Origin: Gemmatimonadales bacterium UBA2975
Lineage (GTDB): Bacteria > Gemmatimonadota > Gemmatimonadetes > Longimicrobiales > Gaopeijiaceae
Direction of reading: 5' to 3'
Assembly: GCA_002348265.1 (NCBI GenBank)
Contig: DEAT01000036.1
Span: 52,868-85,899 of the forward strand
DNA length: 33,032 nucleotides
Positions 15,452 through 23,822 of this stretch are shown in pieces. How positions within the stretch are numbered: position 1 is the stretch's first letter; each line of letters opens with the position of its first letter. The notes beneath the pieces are model-generated. The model searched no databases. It worked only from the letters and a program-made list of their open reading frames with translations, and was not told the DNA's origin. The translations under genes and the position numbers were made by a program.

Positions 15452-15484
15452 TCCGACCTCGGGTGAGACGAAATCATGGTCGGA
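15452..15484 (+). promoter_or_regulatory. Possible leader stem-loop ahead of rhlE-like gene
   Basis: TCCGACC (15452-15458) pairs with GGTCGGA (15478-15484) across a 19-base loop, ending seven bases before the GGAGG at 15491. It could modulate access to the ribosome binding site. The loop is long and the stem only 7 bp. Confidence 0.25.
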
Positions 15485-15510
15485 GCCCTTGGAGGTGAGG
15501 ACCGATTGTG

Positions 15511-16773
15511 ATGAACAATAAGAGTTTTGCGGATCTCGGGTTGTCGGCTGAGCGTCTGGCTGCCATAGAGATTTTGGGCTGGACCATCCCCACACCAATC
15601 CAACACCAGGCGATTCCCGCCGGTATGAGCGGAACGGACGTCGTTGGCATTGCTCAGACTGGTACAGGAAAAACCGGGGCCTTCATGATCCCGGCACTTG
15701 AGCGTGTAAATGTGGGTGGTGGCTTGCAGGCTTTGGTACTGTGTCCGACGCGCGAGCTCGCACAGCAGGTTTCCGATGATACGGTATCTCTGTCGAAGGG
15801 TACGAGTATCCGATCTGAAGCCATTTTCGGTGGCGTTAGTTACGAGCCTCAGATCAAAGCGCTCGAGCAGGGCTATGAGGTAGTTGTGGCCACGCCAGGA
15901 CGGTTTATCGACCATATGAACTCAAGGCGCGTTGATCTCAGCAAGGTGTCGTATCTAGTGCTCGATGAAGCGGATCGGATGCTCGATATGGGCTTTAGAC
16001 CGCAAATCGAGGAGATTTTTCGGGGTATGCCTAGAAGACGACAGACGATGCTTTTTAGTGCGACGATGCCGAACGGAGTGCATGACCTAGCGCTTCGTAT
16101 GACGAGCGATGCTCTATGGATCGAGGCGACGCCACCAGGAACGACGGCTGATGGTATTGACGAGCGTTTTTATTCTGTGAAGCCTGACAGGAAGAACGCC
16201 CTTCTTATGAGCCTCATCAATGAACCAGGTTGGGAGCAGGTTCTGATCTTCACGCGTACGAAAGCCGGCGCGGATGTGCTTGAGAAGCTCCTGCAACGAG
16301 AGGGCATAAAGGTCGACGCAATGCATTCTAATAAGCAAATGAAATACCGGACGCGTGCCCTAGAACGTTTTGCCCGCGGTGAGATCCGCGTGCTAGTTGC
16401 TACTGACGTGGCGCAGAGAGGACTGGATGTAGATGGCATAACACATGTTGTGAATTACGATGTGCCCATAGATCCAGAGGACTATGTCCACCGAATCGGG
16501 CGCACGGGACGAGCTGGCGCCACCGGCACGGCTATCACGTTTGTCACGGCCGGAGATCTTGGCGCGATAAAAAGCTTGGAGCACCGGCTAGGAAGAGCTG
16601 TCCAGAAGACGCATCTAGAGGATTTCGACTATGCGGGTGCTCCGCCTACGAACGGACGATTGATTGGAGATAGAGCGAAGAAATCTTCGAGGACCGGTGG
16701 CGGGATGGGCTCGAAATCGGTAGACGACCTGACGCCCGAAGAGCTCGCTGAGCTATTGGATCCTGGATCCTAA
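15511..16773 (+). CDS. rhlE: ATP-dependent DEAD-box RNA helicase, RhlE-like
   Basis: A 420-aa RNA helicase with all catalytic motifs intact: Q-motif (IPTPIQ), Walker A AQTGTGKT (48-55), PTRELA, TPGR, DEAD (152-155), SAT (183-185), LIFTRT, the ATDVAQRGLD motif V and HRIGRTGR (327-334). The C-terminus is short, with an acidic end (DDLTPEELAELL), and lacks an RNA-binding domain, which fits RhlE/SrmB-type proteins that remodel RNA, ribosomes or degradosomes. A GTG at 15508 immediately precedes the ATG at 15511; GAGG at 15497-15500 suits either. The stop codon overlaps the Shine-Dalgarno of the next gene, so the two are one operon. Confidence 0.93.
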   Translation: MNNKSFADLGLSAERLAAIEILGWTIPTPIQHQAIPAGMSGTDVVGIAQTGTGKTGAFMIPALERVNVGGGLQALVLCPTRELAQQVSDDTVSLSKGTSIRSEAIFGGVSYEPQIKALEQGYEVVVATPGRFIDHMNSRRVDLSKVSYLVLDEADRMLDMGFRPQIEEIFRGMPRRRQTMLFSATMPNGVHDLALRMTSDALWIEATPPGTTADGIDERFYSVKPDRKNALLMSLINEPGWEQVLIFTRTKAGADVLEKLLQREGIKVDAMHSNKQMKYRTRALERFARGEIRVLVATDVAQRGLDVDGITHVVNYDVPIDPEDYVHRIGRTGRAGATGTAITFVTAGDLGAIKSLEHRLGRAVQKTHLEDFDYAGAPPTNGRLIGDRAKKSSRTGGGMGSKSVDDLTPEELAELLDPGS

Positions 16774-16780
16774 AGGAGGT
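16772..16780 (+). promoter_or_regulatory. Near-perfect Shine-Dalgarno overlapping the helicase stop codon
   Basis: AAAGGAGGT is an almost full complement of the 16S rRNA tail. It overlaps the TAA at 16771-16773 and lies five bases before the GTG at 16786. It fixes the start of the downstream gene and suggests strong, possibly coupled translation. Confidence 0.8.
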
Positions 16781-16785
16781 CGTGA

Positions 16786-17220
16786 GTGAGTAATGTGTAC
16801 TCGAGGTATGGAACGAGCTATCAGAGCGTGTCCTTCAACTTCGAGGCGAAATCACTAACTGAGGTGGGGTTCAGGCGAGATCATGAAGCATCCATTCCCG
16901 TCAATAAGAGGGACGAGTGGTTCCAGCTGATAAAGACGGTTGAGGTGACGGCCGAGGCTGAGGGAGGAGTTCAGTTTGAGGTGGAACAGAAGCTTTTGGA
17001 TCGTTTAGAGGAACGGGCTCAGGCTGCCGTGGACTCACTTCCTTTAGGCGGTGTAGCGATCATTGAAAATGAGCGCGGAGGTTTGGATCAACCCAAACCT
17101 CGGCAGTCGATCGGCAATATCGTTGTGGGGGGTGAAAACCGGTTCCATTTCACCTACCGTATCGAACCGCCTCTAAGGATAAGCTTATACCGGAGGCTAC
17201 AAGAGTCAGGAGCCTTCTGA
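16786..17220 (+). CDS. Unknown protein (144 aa) in operon with RhlE-like helicase
   Basis: I do not recognise a family. The protein is mixed alpha/beta and soluble: an N-terminal aromatic/beta region (SYQSVSFNFEAKSLTEVGF), a DEWFQLIKTVEVTAEAEGGV strand region, a charged helix (EQKLLDRLEERAQAAVDSLP) and a C-terminal beta part (FHFTYRIEPPLRISLYRRL). It has no signal peptide, membrane span or cysteine motif. The very strong Shine-Dalgarno and 12-bp spacing behind the helicase point to co-expression and perhaps a role with RNA or ribosomes, which is inference from position only. Confidence 0.75.
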   Translation: MSNVYSRYGTSYQSVSFNFEAKSLTEVGFRRDHEASIPVNKRDEWFQLIKTVEVTAEAEGGVQFEVEQKLLDRLEERAQAAVDSLPLGGVAIIENERGGLDQPKPRQSIGNIVVGGENRFHFTYRIEPPLRISLYRRLQESGAF

Positions 17221-17289
17221 TCGGTCTGTCAGTGCGGGGGATGTGGGTGTCTCCTAAAGTCTGCAGGCCGTCAATAGGCTGCCTTGTGG

Positions 17290-18258
17290 CTATCGCAGCC
17301 CCACCGCGCGCCCGTCGAGTCCCCATGAGGGGTCGGGTGTGATACCGAGATGAGCAAGGGCGGTAACAGCAACATCTACGATGAAAGTGTCCTGATCGAT
17401 AGTTCCGATCTGAGCGGTGGGTCCACTCGCCAAGATGAAGGTTGTCATCTCTATGGCCGAGAGACCGCCGTGCCCCCCATCATCACGTCGGCCGTGGTCC
17501 GTGCTGATGAGAATCAGCCAGTTTTCTTCGTGGAACGTCTTACGTGCCTGGATAGCATGGACCAGAAGGCCGACGTGGTGATCGGAGAGCTCTATTGATT
17601 CCCGGTATTCAGCACCTATTGAATTATGCTGGTGACTCGTCTCGTCGGGATTGCCAAGGTAAACGAAGAGTGCGTCCGGGTCAGCTTCATTCAGGTGTGA
17701 GACCGCAGCAGAGGTTACCTCAAGGTCGCCTTCCGCCCATCCGGTGACATACCCGTTGATCGAGATACGAACGTCGACCGTAGGCGATATTGTTGATGCT
17801 TCGCCGTCGATCTGCATTAAAGGGAGCCAGTCCACTGCAGCAAAAGTTGACATTTCAGGCTGAAGAAATTCTATACGGGTAAGGAAGTCCGGGTACTTAT
17901 CGTATCTCCTTCCATCGAACTGATTGTCGATAACCCCATGTTTGTCGGGCCATACTCCTGTGAGCATTGAAGACCAAGAGGGTCCTGAGACTGATGGGAC
18001 GGTCGTTCGGGTTTGATCCGTGAACGCCCCCTTTCTTTTAAGTGCGTCGATATTGGGTGTCGGCACCTCAGCTAGTACGTCCGGGCGTACACCATCGATA
18101 CCGATAAGTAGTACCTTCGGTTTCCGGTTTCCGAGTGCTGATGGATCTGGGCTTTTGCCGGGGGCCTGATCGCAGCCTAGGACACCGAATGCTATTATAG
18201 CTAACGAGAGCGGTTGCAAAATCGCGCTTGTTCTGCTCGACTTGCGTCTGGATTTCAT
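17290..18258 (-). CDS. Lipoprotein of the alkaline-phosphatase/type I phosphodiesterase superfamily
   Basis: A 322-aa predicted phosphatase or nucleotide pyrophosphatase/phosphodiesterase anchored by lipid in the cell envelope. The signal ends in the lipobox VLGC with C29. Metal-site elements in family order are IGIDGVRPD (D55), a TTVPSVSGPSW nucleophile region, LTGVWPDKHGVIDN, then YLGNPDETSHQHN and ISTDHGRRDDGGHG. The nucleophile position, usually Thr, appears to be Ser (S91) here. Substrate is unknown: phosphodiesters, nucleotides or phosphonates are all possible. It is convergent with the preceding gene and divergent from the cupin, the two starts being only 26 bp apart. Confidence 0.85.
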   Translation of the reverse strand: MKSRRKSSRTSAILQPLSLAIIAFGVLGCDQAPGKSPDPSALGNRKPKVLLIGIDGVRPDVLAEVPTPNIDALKRKGAFTDQTRTTVPSVSGPSWSSMLTGVWPDKHGVIDNQFDGRRYDKYPDFLTRIEFLQPEMSTFAAVDWLPLMQIDGEASTISPTVDVRISINGYVTGWAEGDLEVTSAAVSHLNEADPDALFVYLGNPDETSHQHNSIGAEYRESIELSDHHVGLLVHAIQARKTFHEENWLILISTDHGRRDDGGHGGLSAIEMTTFILASGPTAQIGTIDQDTFIVDVAVTALAHLGITPDPSWGLDGRAVGLR

Positions 18259-18284
18259 CAGGTGACCCTTAGGAGGTTGAAGAA

Positions 18285-18638
18285 ATGTCTGTCCGGCATG
18301 TGGACGATCTTCCCGCCCAGGAAGTTAAGGCTGGTAAGGATACGAAGGTCCAGGTACTGATCGGACCTGATCAAGGGCCGAATTTTGCATTGCGTCGTTT
18401 CATCATGGATCCCGGGGGAGGCATGCCACTCCATACCAACACGGTAGAGCACGAGCAGTATGTGTTGAGTGGAAGCGCACGAGTTCAGATTGGGAACGAG
18501 GTGTACGAAGTTGAAGAAGGGGATGTTGTGTTTATCCCAGGTGGCGTGCAGCATAACTATGAAGCTGGTGATGACGGCTTCGAATTCCTATGTGTGGTTC
18601 CTAACCAAAGCGACAAGATATCTCTAGTCGACTGCTAA
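18285..18638 (+). CDS. Single-domain cupin protein
   Basis: A 117-aa cytosolic beta-barrel of the cupin superfamily. Motif 1 is GGGMPLHTNTVEHEQYVLSG, with metal-ligand type His and Glu, and motif 2 is GDVVFIPGGVQHNYEAG. An AGGAGG at 18271-18276, eight bases before the ATG, fixes the start. Such small cupins include sugar isomerases, dioxygenases and metabolite-binding regulators; nothing here selects among them. It shares a 26-bp divergent gap with the phosphodiesterase gene, so its promoter must lie at least partly in that gene's coding sequence. Confidence 0.88.
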   Translation: MSVRHVDDLPAQEVKAGKDTKVQVLIGPDQGPNFALRRFIMDPGGGMPLHTNTVEHEQYVLSGSARVQIGNEVYEVEEGDVVFIPGGVQHNYEAGDDGFEFLCVVPNQSDKISLVDC

Positions 18639-18679
18639 AAGCGGGATTTGGTTCTTGGTTTCTGAGGCTCTAAACGGCA

Positions 18680-20620
18680 TCAGTCCACCGGAAGTGCGAG
18701 CGCAATGAGCTCAGCTGGCTGCCCACCACCACCGACGGACATCACGATAAACTGACGGCCCTCGTGCATGTAAGTCATTGGTAAACCTATTTGGGCATTA
18801 GGAAGTTCAATCTCTGCGATGATTTCTCCGGTCGCCTTGTCGAGTGCCCGGAACATCGGTGCCCCCGATGCTCCTTCACCGGTGAAGAGCAGGGTTTTGG
18901 TGACTAAAACACTGGCTCGCGACACCTTTCCCGTCCGAGGAATCAGCTCGGGATCAATGCCGAGTGCTTCGGCGACGCCGTCTGGCGTGTCACCATTCGG
19001 GACTGTCCAACTATGGTCCCCTGTGGATAGGTCGAGTGCCGTGATACGGCCCCACGGGGGCTTGACGATGGAGACACCGCGAGCAATTTGAGCTCGAGCA
19101 TAACCGCGGATGTAGTTCATGTCAGACTGATCTCCACCCGGAATAAGTTGTAAGACCGTGGGGTTCGTCTGCGAGCCGATATAAAGTATCCCTGTCTCCG
19201 GGTCTAATGCCCCTCCCTCCCAGTTAACGCCACCAAGTTCGTGCGGGAGCACGAGAGTTCCTTGTTTGCCGTCTGGTGCATCACGCAGAGAGGGGGGGGT
19301 AAATAGCGGGCCCATTCGATAGTTAGCTGCGATCGCGCGCGCTCTTTCTTTGATCTCAGGGGTGAAGTCGATAAGGTCGTCATCAGTAATCCCCTGCCGC
19401 TCGAATGCTGGTGGTTTGGTAGGGAACGGTTGGGTAGGGGAGGTCCACTCTCCCGGTACGTCGGTCTGGGGTACCGGACGTTCTTCGATGGGCCATATGG
19501 GTTCTCCAGTCAGGCGGTCAAAGACATAGGCAAACCCCTGTTTTGTAAGTTGGATTGCGATTTTTCGGGAAACTCCATCGACCTCTATGTCAGCCAGGAT
19601 CGGCGCAGTTGGATTATCCCAGTCCCAAATGTCGTGGTGGATCATCTGAAAGTGCCAAATCTTTTGCCCTGTCTTTGAGTCTAGACACAACAGGCTCGTT
19701 GAGAAGAGGTTGTCGCCGTGCCGGTGACCTCCGTAGTAGTCGCCTGTAGCAGCTTCTGTTGGTACGTAGACGTAGCCTGTCTCCTCATCAAACGAGATCG
19801 GCGCCCAAGCGGCAGCGTTTCCGGTATACGACCAAGATTCGTACATCCAGGTTTCGTTACCCTCCTCTCCTGGCTCTGGAATGGTTTTGAACGTCCAAAG
19901 CAGTTCGCCACTGCGGGCGTCGAAGCCTCTGATGTCACCTGGAGTGTTGGTCATGGACGGAGGTCGACTTCCTACGTGATGGGCAGATCCCACCACAATG
20001 ACGTTTCCAACTATTGTCGGAGGCGAACTCGCACCGATTGTTCCAACGAGTGAGATGTCATTTCGGGCCCTATGACCTTCGTTGAGATCGACCGTGCCTT
20101 CGCTACCAAAGCCACTTATCGGCCTACCTGTCTGCGCATTGAGGGCGACCATGTGATATCCGGGTGTAACGACGATCACCCGGTCATCTCCATTGCCGTC
20201 GGACCAGTAACCCACCCCACGCCCGGGATTCGGTCGCGGTGCTTCCGCTAGACGTTGACCCTCGTCCATCGTCCACATCCAGAGTGTCTCTCCACTTCCG
20301 GCATCAATCGCTACGACAGCGCGCCTTTGTCCTGCCGTGGCGTAGAGAACTCCATTGACCATAAGCGGAGTGGTAGAGGAGCGGATCCGGGGATTTGGTC
20401 CGTAATTCCGGCCGCTCCAGCGCCATGCGATCTCGAGCTCCTCTGCGTTCGATGAGTCGATCTGGTCGAGTTGTGAGTATCGAGTATGGCCAGGATCTCC
20501 CCCATAGACACCCCACTCTCCGTCCGAGACCCCAGTCTGTCCGGCCATCGACAGTGGGGTGATGAGCAAAGTTATGAAGAGGGCTGATTGCAGGGTTTTG
20601 GAGGTCGAGGCGTAATGCAT
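18680..20620 (-). CDS. PQQ-dependent dehydrogenase (quinoprotein, glucose/alcohol dehydrogenase family)
   Basis: A 646-aa periplasmic eight-bladed propeller that oxidises a sugar or alcohol with pyrroloquinoline quinone. The start MHYASTSKTLQSALFITLLI (ATG at 18-20 of 20620) gives a good signal peptide; an ATG at 20674 would add 18 mostly basic residues. The propeller begins WGVYGGDPGHTRYSQL, the usual quinoprotein opening, with blade motifs ending in ...GSGETLWMW and ...SKTGQKIWHF. The MIHHDIWDWDNPTAP segment resembles the acid/metal region near PQQ. No CxxCH is present, so there is no fused cytochrome domain and electrons must pass to another carrier. No PQQ-synthesis genes are nearby. Confidence 0.88.
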   Translation of the reverse strand: MHYASTSKTLQSALFITLLITPLSMAGQTGVSDGEWGVYGGDPGHTRYSQLDQIDSSNAEELEIAWRWSGRNYGPNPRIRSSTTPLMVNGVLYATAGQRRAVVAIDAGSGETLWMWTMDEGQRLAEAPRPNPGRGVGYWSDGNGDDRVIVVTPGYHMVALNAQTGRPISGFGSEGTVDLNEGHRARNDISLVGTIGASSPPTIVGNVIVVGSAHHVGSRPPSMTNTPGDIRGFDARSGELLWTFKTIPEPGEEGNETWMYESWSYTGNAAAWAPISFDEETGYVYVPTEAATGDYYGGHRHGDNLFSTSLLCLDSKTGQKIWHFQMIHHDIWDWDNPTAPILADIEVDGVSRKIAIQLTKQGFAYVFDRLTGEPIWPIEERPVPQTDVPGEWTSPTQPFPTKPPAFERQGITDDDLIDFTPEIKERARAIAANYRMGPLFTPPSLRDAPDGKQGTLVLPHELGGVNWEGGALDPETGILYIGSQTNPTVLQLIPGGDQSDMNYIRGYARAQIARGVSIVKPPWGRITALDLSTGDHSWTVPNGDTPDGVAEALGIDPELIPRTGKVSRASVLVTKTLLFTGEGASGAPMFRALDKATGEIIAEIELPNAQIGLPMTYMHEGRQFIVMSVGGGGQPAELIALALPVD

Positions 20621-20719
20621 GCGTCTATCGTTGGCGTGTGTGAGGAAGCGGTAACGTGGTCTACGTAGGGTCATGCCGCCAGATTTCGGATACAGAACTC
20701 TAAATCCTCAGCGAATGCG

Positions 20720-21763
20720 ATGCGCAACGACAGAACCACATCGAAATCTTTGATCCGTAGAGGTCGAGTCGCGGCATGGGGTTTCGTGATGTCAACAACT
20801 CTCTTGTCATTATGGGCTCTAGGCCCTCGCCCCACCTTCGTAGAGGCATGGGAGGAGCCGGAGTTGCCGGACGATCTTGATGCGTGGCTTGCGGAGCGCG
20901 AGCATGCGGTGCCTAAGCTGAGGAAAGGAGCAGGCAAGGGCATCGTATGGGTCGATGCTGAGGCGAAGACCAGAACTGAGATCAGCTTGGTGTATCTGCA
21001 CGGCTTCTCTGCTGACCGTAATGAAATGGAACCGGTTATATCTCAGCTTGGGACTGAGTTAGGTGCGAATGTTTATTTCACGCGTTTGTCAGGCCACGGT
21101 CGCGATGGGGATGCTATGGCCGAGGCTACGGTAGAGGATTGGCTGGTCGATGCTGCTGAGGCATTCGCTGTAGGTAGGCGAATCGGTAAAAATGTGGTGG
21201 TGATAGGAAGTAGTACTGGCGGAACGTTGGCGACTTGGGTCGCGACTAGGGCCGAGGTTGAAGATCACTTGGCTGCGATGATTTTGGTATCACCTAATTT
21301 TCATCCAAAAGACCGCAAATCTAGGATCTTCCTTCAACCGTGGGGCGAATCGATAGCTCGCCTTTTGGTCGGCAGTGAGCGTTGCTGGGAACCCATGAAC
21401 GAGGAGCAGGCTCGCCACTGGACTTTTTGCTATCCCGTTGAAGCGATTATGCCAATGATGGCGTTGGTTGAACGTGTAAGGACGATGGACGTGTCATCCA
21501 TCTCTGTCCCCACCCTTGTCATCTACTCGAAAGACGATGCGGTCGTTGACGCGCGGGAAACTGTGAGGCGGCTGTCTGTAATGACCGGAACGTATGTAAG
21601 CACGGCTGATGCGCCCGCTTCCACTGACCCAGAACGTCATGTGTTGGCTGGAGATATAGTTTCCCCGGCCTCGAACGATCAGGTTCGACACCTAATGGCA
21701 GATTTCCTTCGAGAGAAGGTCATAAAGGCTGAAAAAGACTCAGAAGGCTTAACGGATGAATGA
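20720..21763 (+). CDS. Membrane-anchored alpha/beta hydrolase (carboxylesterase/lysophospholipase-like)
   Basis: A 347-aa serine hydrolase with an N-terminal membrane segment (about 17-36) that may act as anchor or uncleaved signal. The hydrolase core starts at ISLVYLHGFSADRNE (oxyanion loop). The nucleophile is S165 in GSSTGG, the likely acid D272/D273 or D277 in SKDDAVVD, and the base H307 in ERHVLAGD. This layout fits serine-aminopeptidase-like (S33) esterases or monoacylglycerol lipases. Its last codons overlap the start of the prolyl-tRNA deacylase by 8 bp. The ATG at 20720 has no clear Shine-Dalgarno. Confidence 0.82.
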   Translation: MRNDRTTSKSLIRRGRVAAWGFVMSTTLLSLWALGPRPTFVEAWEEPELPDDLDAWLAEREHAVPKLRKGAGKGIVWVDAEAKTRTEISLVYLHGFSADRNEMEPVISQLGTELGANVYFTRLSGHGRDGDAMAEATVEDWLVDAAEAFAVGRRIGKNVVVIGSSTGGTLATWVATRAEVEDHLAAMILVSPNFHPKDRKSRIFLQPWGESIARLLVGSERCWEPMNEEQARHWTFCYPVEAIMPMMALVERVRTMDVSSISVPTLVIYSKDDAVVDARETVRRLSVMTGTYVSTADAPASTDPERHVLAGDIVSPASNDQVRHLMADFLREKVIKAEKDSEGLTDE

Positions 21764-22295
21764 GATTGAGCCGCTATTGCTAGATGGGACGTTTCCTGCT
21801 GGACCGGACCGTCTGTTCGGAAAGCTTGATGAGCTCGGGATAGAGTCGACGACGATTTCTCATCCTGAAGTCTTCACTGTTGATGAAGCCAGAAAGCATC
21901 GTGCCGGGCTTCCAGGAGCCTTCACGAAGAATCTTTTCGTAAGGGACAAAAAGGGTGTGATGTGGTTGATCGTGGCTATCGAGAGTCAAGTTGTAGATCT
22001 CCGAGCCGTTGCTCAGTCTCTGGGTCACAAGAGGTTTTCCTTCGGAAGTCCTCAGCGACTTATGCATTACTTAGGGGTGATACCTGGCTCAGTATCTCCC
22101 TTCGGGTTGCTTAATGACGGTGGTGGACGAGTGAGCTTAGCAATGGATGAGGGGCTTTGTGACTTTGATGTATGGAACTTCCATCCGCTAGTGAACTCGA
22201 TGACCACGACCCTGAGGAAGGAAGACATGCTGCGATTCCTTGCGGCTATCGATCATGAGCCCAGCTGGGTGAACCTAGGCTCACTCAAAACCTAA
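21756..22295 (+). CDS. proX: Prolyl-tRNA editing deacylase (YbaK/ProX family)
   Basis: A 179-aa free-standing editing domain that hydrolyses mischarged tRNA-Pro (for example Ala-tRNA-Pro), working in trans with prolyl-tRNA synthetase. Family marks: ISHPEVFTVDEA, then GAFTKNLFVRDKKG (invariant Lys near K58), the VDLRAVAQSLGHKRFSFGS segment and the GSVSPFGLLND loop that shapes the substrate pocket. Length is normal for the PrdX/ProXp-ala group. It overlaps the upstream hydrolase by 8 bp and its stop overlaps that of the convergent amidase by 11 bp. Confidence 0.9.
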   Translation: MNEIEPLLLDGTFPAGPDRLFGKLDELGIESTTISHPEVFTVDEARKHRAGLPGAFTKNLFVRDKKGVMWLIVAIESQVVDLRAVAQSLGHKRFSFGSPQRLMHYLGVIPGSVSPFGLLNDGGGRVSLAMDEGLCDFDVWNFHPLVNSMTTTLRKEDMLRFLAAIDHEPSWVNLGSLKT

Positions 22296-23781
22296 GTGCC
22301 ATTGGAGACAGTCGGTTGAACCAAGGCCGGGAGCGCTCAAGCTGGCCCGCGAGGCGAAAGAGCGTGTCTTCTCGTGCAAAGCGTCCGACGAAGTGAACTC
22401 CGATCGGAAGGTTATCGGTGTTCCAGTAGAGAGGAACGGACATGGCTGGATGACCAGTAATGTTGAAGACAGGCGTCCATGGGATGAAGTCCAGTGCAGA
22501 TTTAGCAGCTTGATCGATTAGGCCAGCCGCCTTCATTAAGTGCCCTGAGCCAAACATCCCAAGCAGCTTAAGTTGAGCTTTTTCTGATGTGCTGGGCCCC
22601 ACGGTTCCTATCGGCGGAGGGGGGAGAGAAACGGTCGGAGTCAGAATGACGTCGTAGCTTTCGAAGAAAACCCCAACGTCGCGAGCCATGACCTCCATCC
22701 GACGGAGCGCGGAAGCGTAGTCATGTGCTGACAGAACATCCGAGATGAGCCCGAGGGCCCATGTCGCGGGTTCCAGCTCTAGTCGACGTGGACGGCGACC
22801 CACCGCACGAGACGCTTCGTCTAGATCTGCTCCCAGCTCACCAGCGACTATGGTTAAGAAATCATGGGCAAACTGCTCACCGTCGATTGGAACGTGATCA
22901 CTGACCACAGTGTGTCCGAGCGACTCTAGGAGTTGAGCAGCGTCCTCTACAGCGTCTATGCAGTCCTGATGAACGTCTACCGCTACGCTCGGGGTTGTTG
23001 TGTATGCGATACGTAGTGTTGGCGGCTCTAATCCAACTTCCTTTAGCCACGGACCGGATGGAGGGGGAATCTCGAAAGGGACGCCGGGGTCGGGCCCGTG
23101 AGTGGCGTCGAGCATTGCTGCGCTGTCACGCACGCTCCGAGTGATAACATGCTCTATGGACGCCCCTCTCCAGAACTGACCGCGATTTGGGCCCGTCGGA
23201 GTGCGGCCCCTACTCGGCTTTAGCCCGAATAGACCGCAACAAGACGCAGGTATTCTTATGGATCCGCCGCCGTCACCTCCGCCTGCCATCGGCACAATTC
23301 CAGCAGCTATCGCCGCACCTGCGCCACCACTTGAACCCCCGGAACTTCTCCCTATATCCCAAGGATTTAGTGTTGGACCCCAGAGTTCTGGTTCTGTGAC
23401 CGGCTGCAGACCCCACTCCGGTGTGTTTGTTTTACCGAAAACCGTCACCCCGCTTCTTTTGACACGTCTCGCAAGCTCGGAGTCCCATTTCACTATGTGG
23501 TTATGCATGAACCGACTTCCTGCGGATGTGGGGTGTCCGGCATACATCGATGACAAGTCTTTCGCGAGGAAGGGGACCCCGTAAAAAGGGCCGTTGGCGG
23601 GTTTAGTAGCCACGCTCCGTGCATCTTCCTCCATGACGTGCACAACCGCGTTGATTTGGGGGTTTAAGGCCCCTAGGCGCTGCAAGGCCAGATCCAGGAG
23701 TTCGGTCGCGGTGACATCACCACGACGAACTGCGGCCGCCAGCTCGAGGGCATCGTATGAGATGTATTCCTTCTGAGTCAT
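22285..23781 (-). CDS. Amidase signature family enzyme
   Basis: A 498-aa hydrolase of carboxylic amides. The Ser-cis-Ser-Lys triad is visible: the Lys in FLAKDLS (about K74), the cis-Ser in the GRSSGGSSGGAGAAIAAG loop and the nucleophile in GDGGGSIRIPAS (about S174), followed by CCGLFGLKPSRGRTPTGP. The ATG at 23779-23781 is preferred over a GTG two codons earlier; neither has a strong Shine-Dalgarno. No GatB/GatC partner is near, and the C-terminal half (NITGHPAMSVPLYW, LPIGVHFVGRF) fits a stand-alone catabolic amidase rather than GatA. It is divergent from the DDAH-like gene across an AT-rich gap. Confidence 0.93.
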   Translation of the reverse strand: MTQKEYISYDALELAAAVRRGDVTATELLDLALQRLGALNPQINAVVHVMEEDARSVATKPANGPFYGVPFLAKDLSSMYAGHPTSAGSRFMHNHIVKWDSELARRVKRSGVTVFGKTNTPEWGLQPVTEPELWGPTLNPWDIGRSSGGSSGGAGAAIAAGIVPMAGGGDGGGSIRIPASCCGLFGLKPSRGRTPTGPNRGQFWRGASIEHVITRSVRDSAAMLDATHGPDPGVPFEIPPPSGPWLKEVGLEPPTLRIAYTTTPSVAVDVHQDCIDAVEDAAQLLESLGHTVVSDHVPIDGEQFAHDFLTIVAGELGADLDEASRAVGRRPRRLELEPATWALGLISDVLSAHDYASALRRMEVMARDVGVFFESYDVILTPTVSLPPPPIGTVGPSTSEKAQLKLLGMFGSGHLMKAAGLIDQAAKSALDFIPWTPVFNITGHPAMSVPLYWNTDNLPIGVHFVGRFAREDTLFRLAGQLERSRPWFNRLSPMALRF

Positions 23782-23822
23782 GCCCACGAGGATTACCCCA
23801 TCATTAGGGTTTGCGATCGATT

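Noticed and set aside
15367..15915. 182-codon minus-strand frame over the start of the rhlE-like gene
   Set aside because: It lies opposite the Q-motif, Walker A and motif Ia of a well-supported helicase, and its composition shows no domain.
20621..20674. Longer start of the PQQ dehydrogenase with an RR pair, considered as a Tat signal
   Set aside because: The twin arginines do not fit the Tat consensus and are too far from the hydrophobic core; the ATG at 20620 gives a normal signal peptide.
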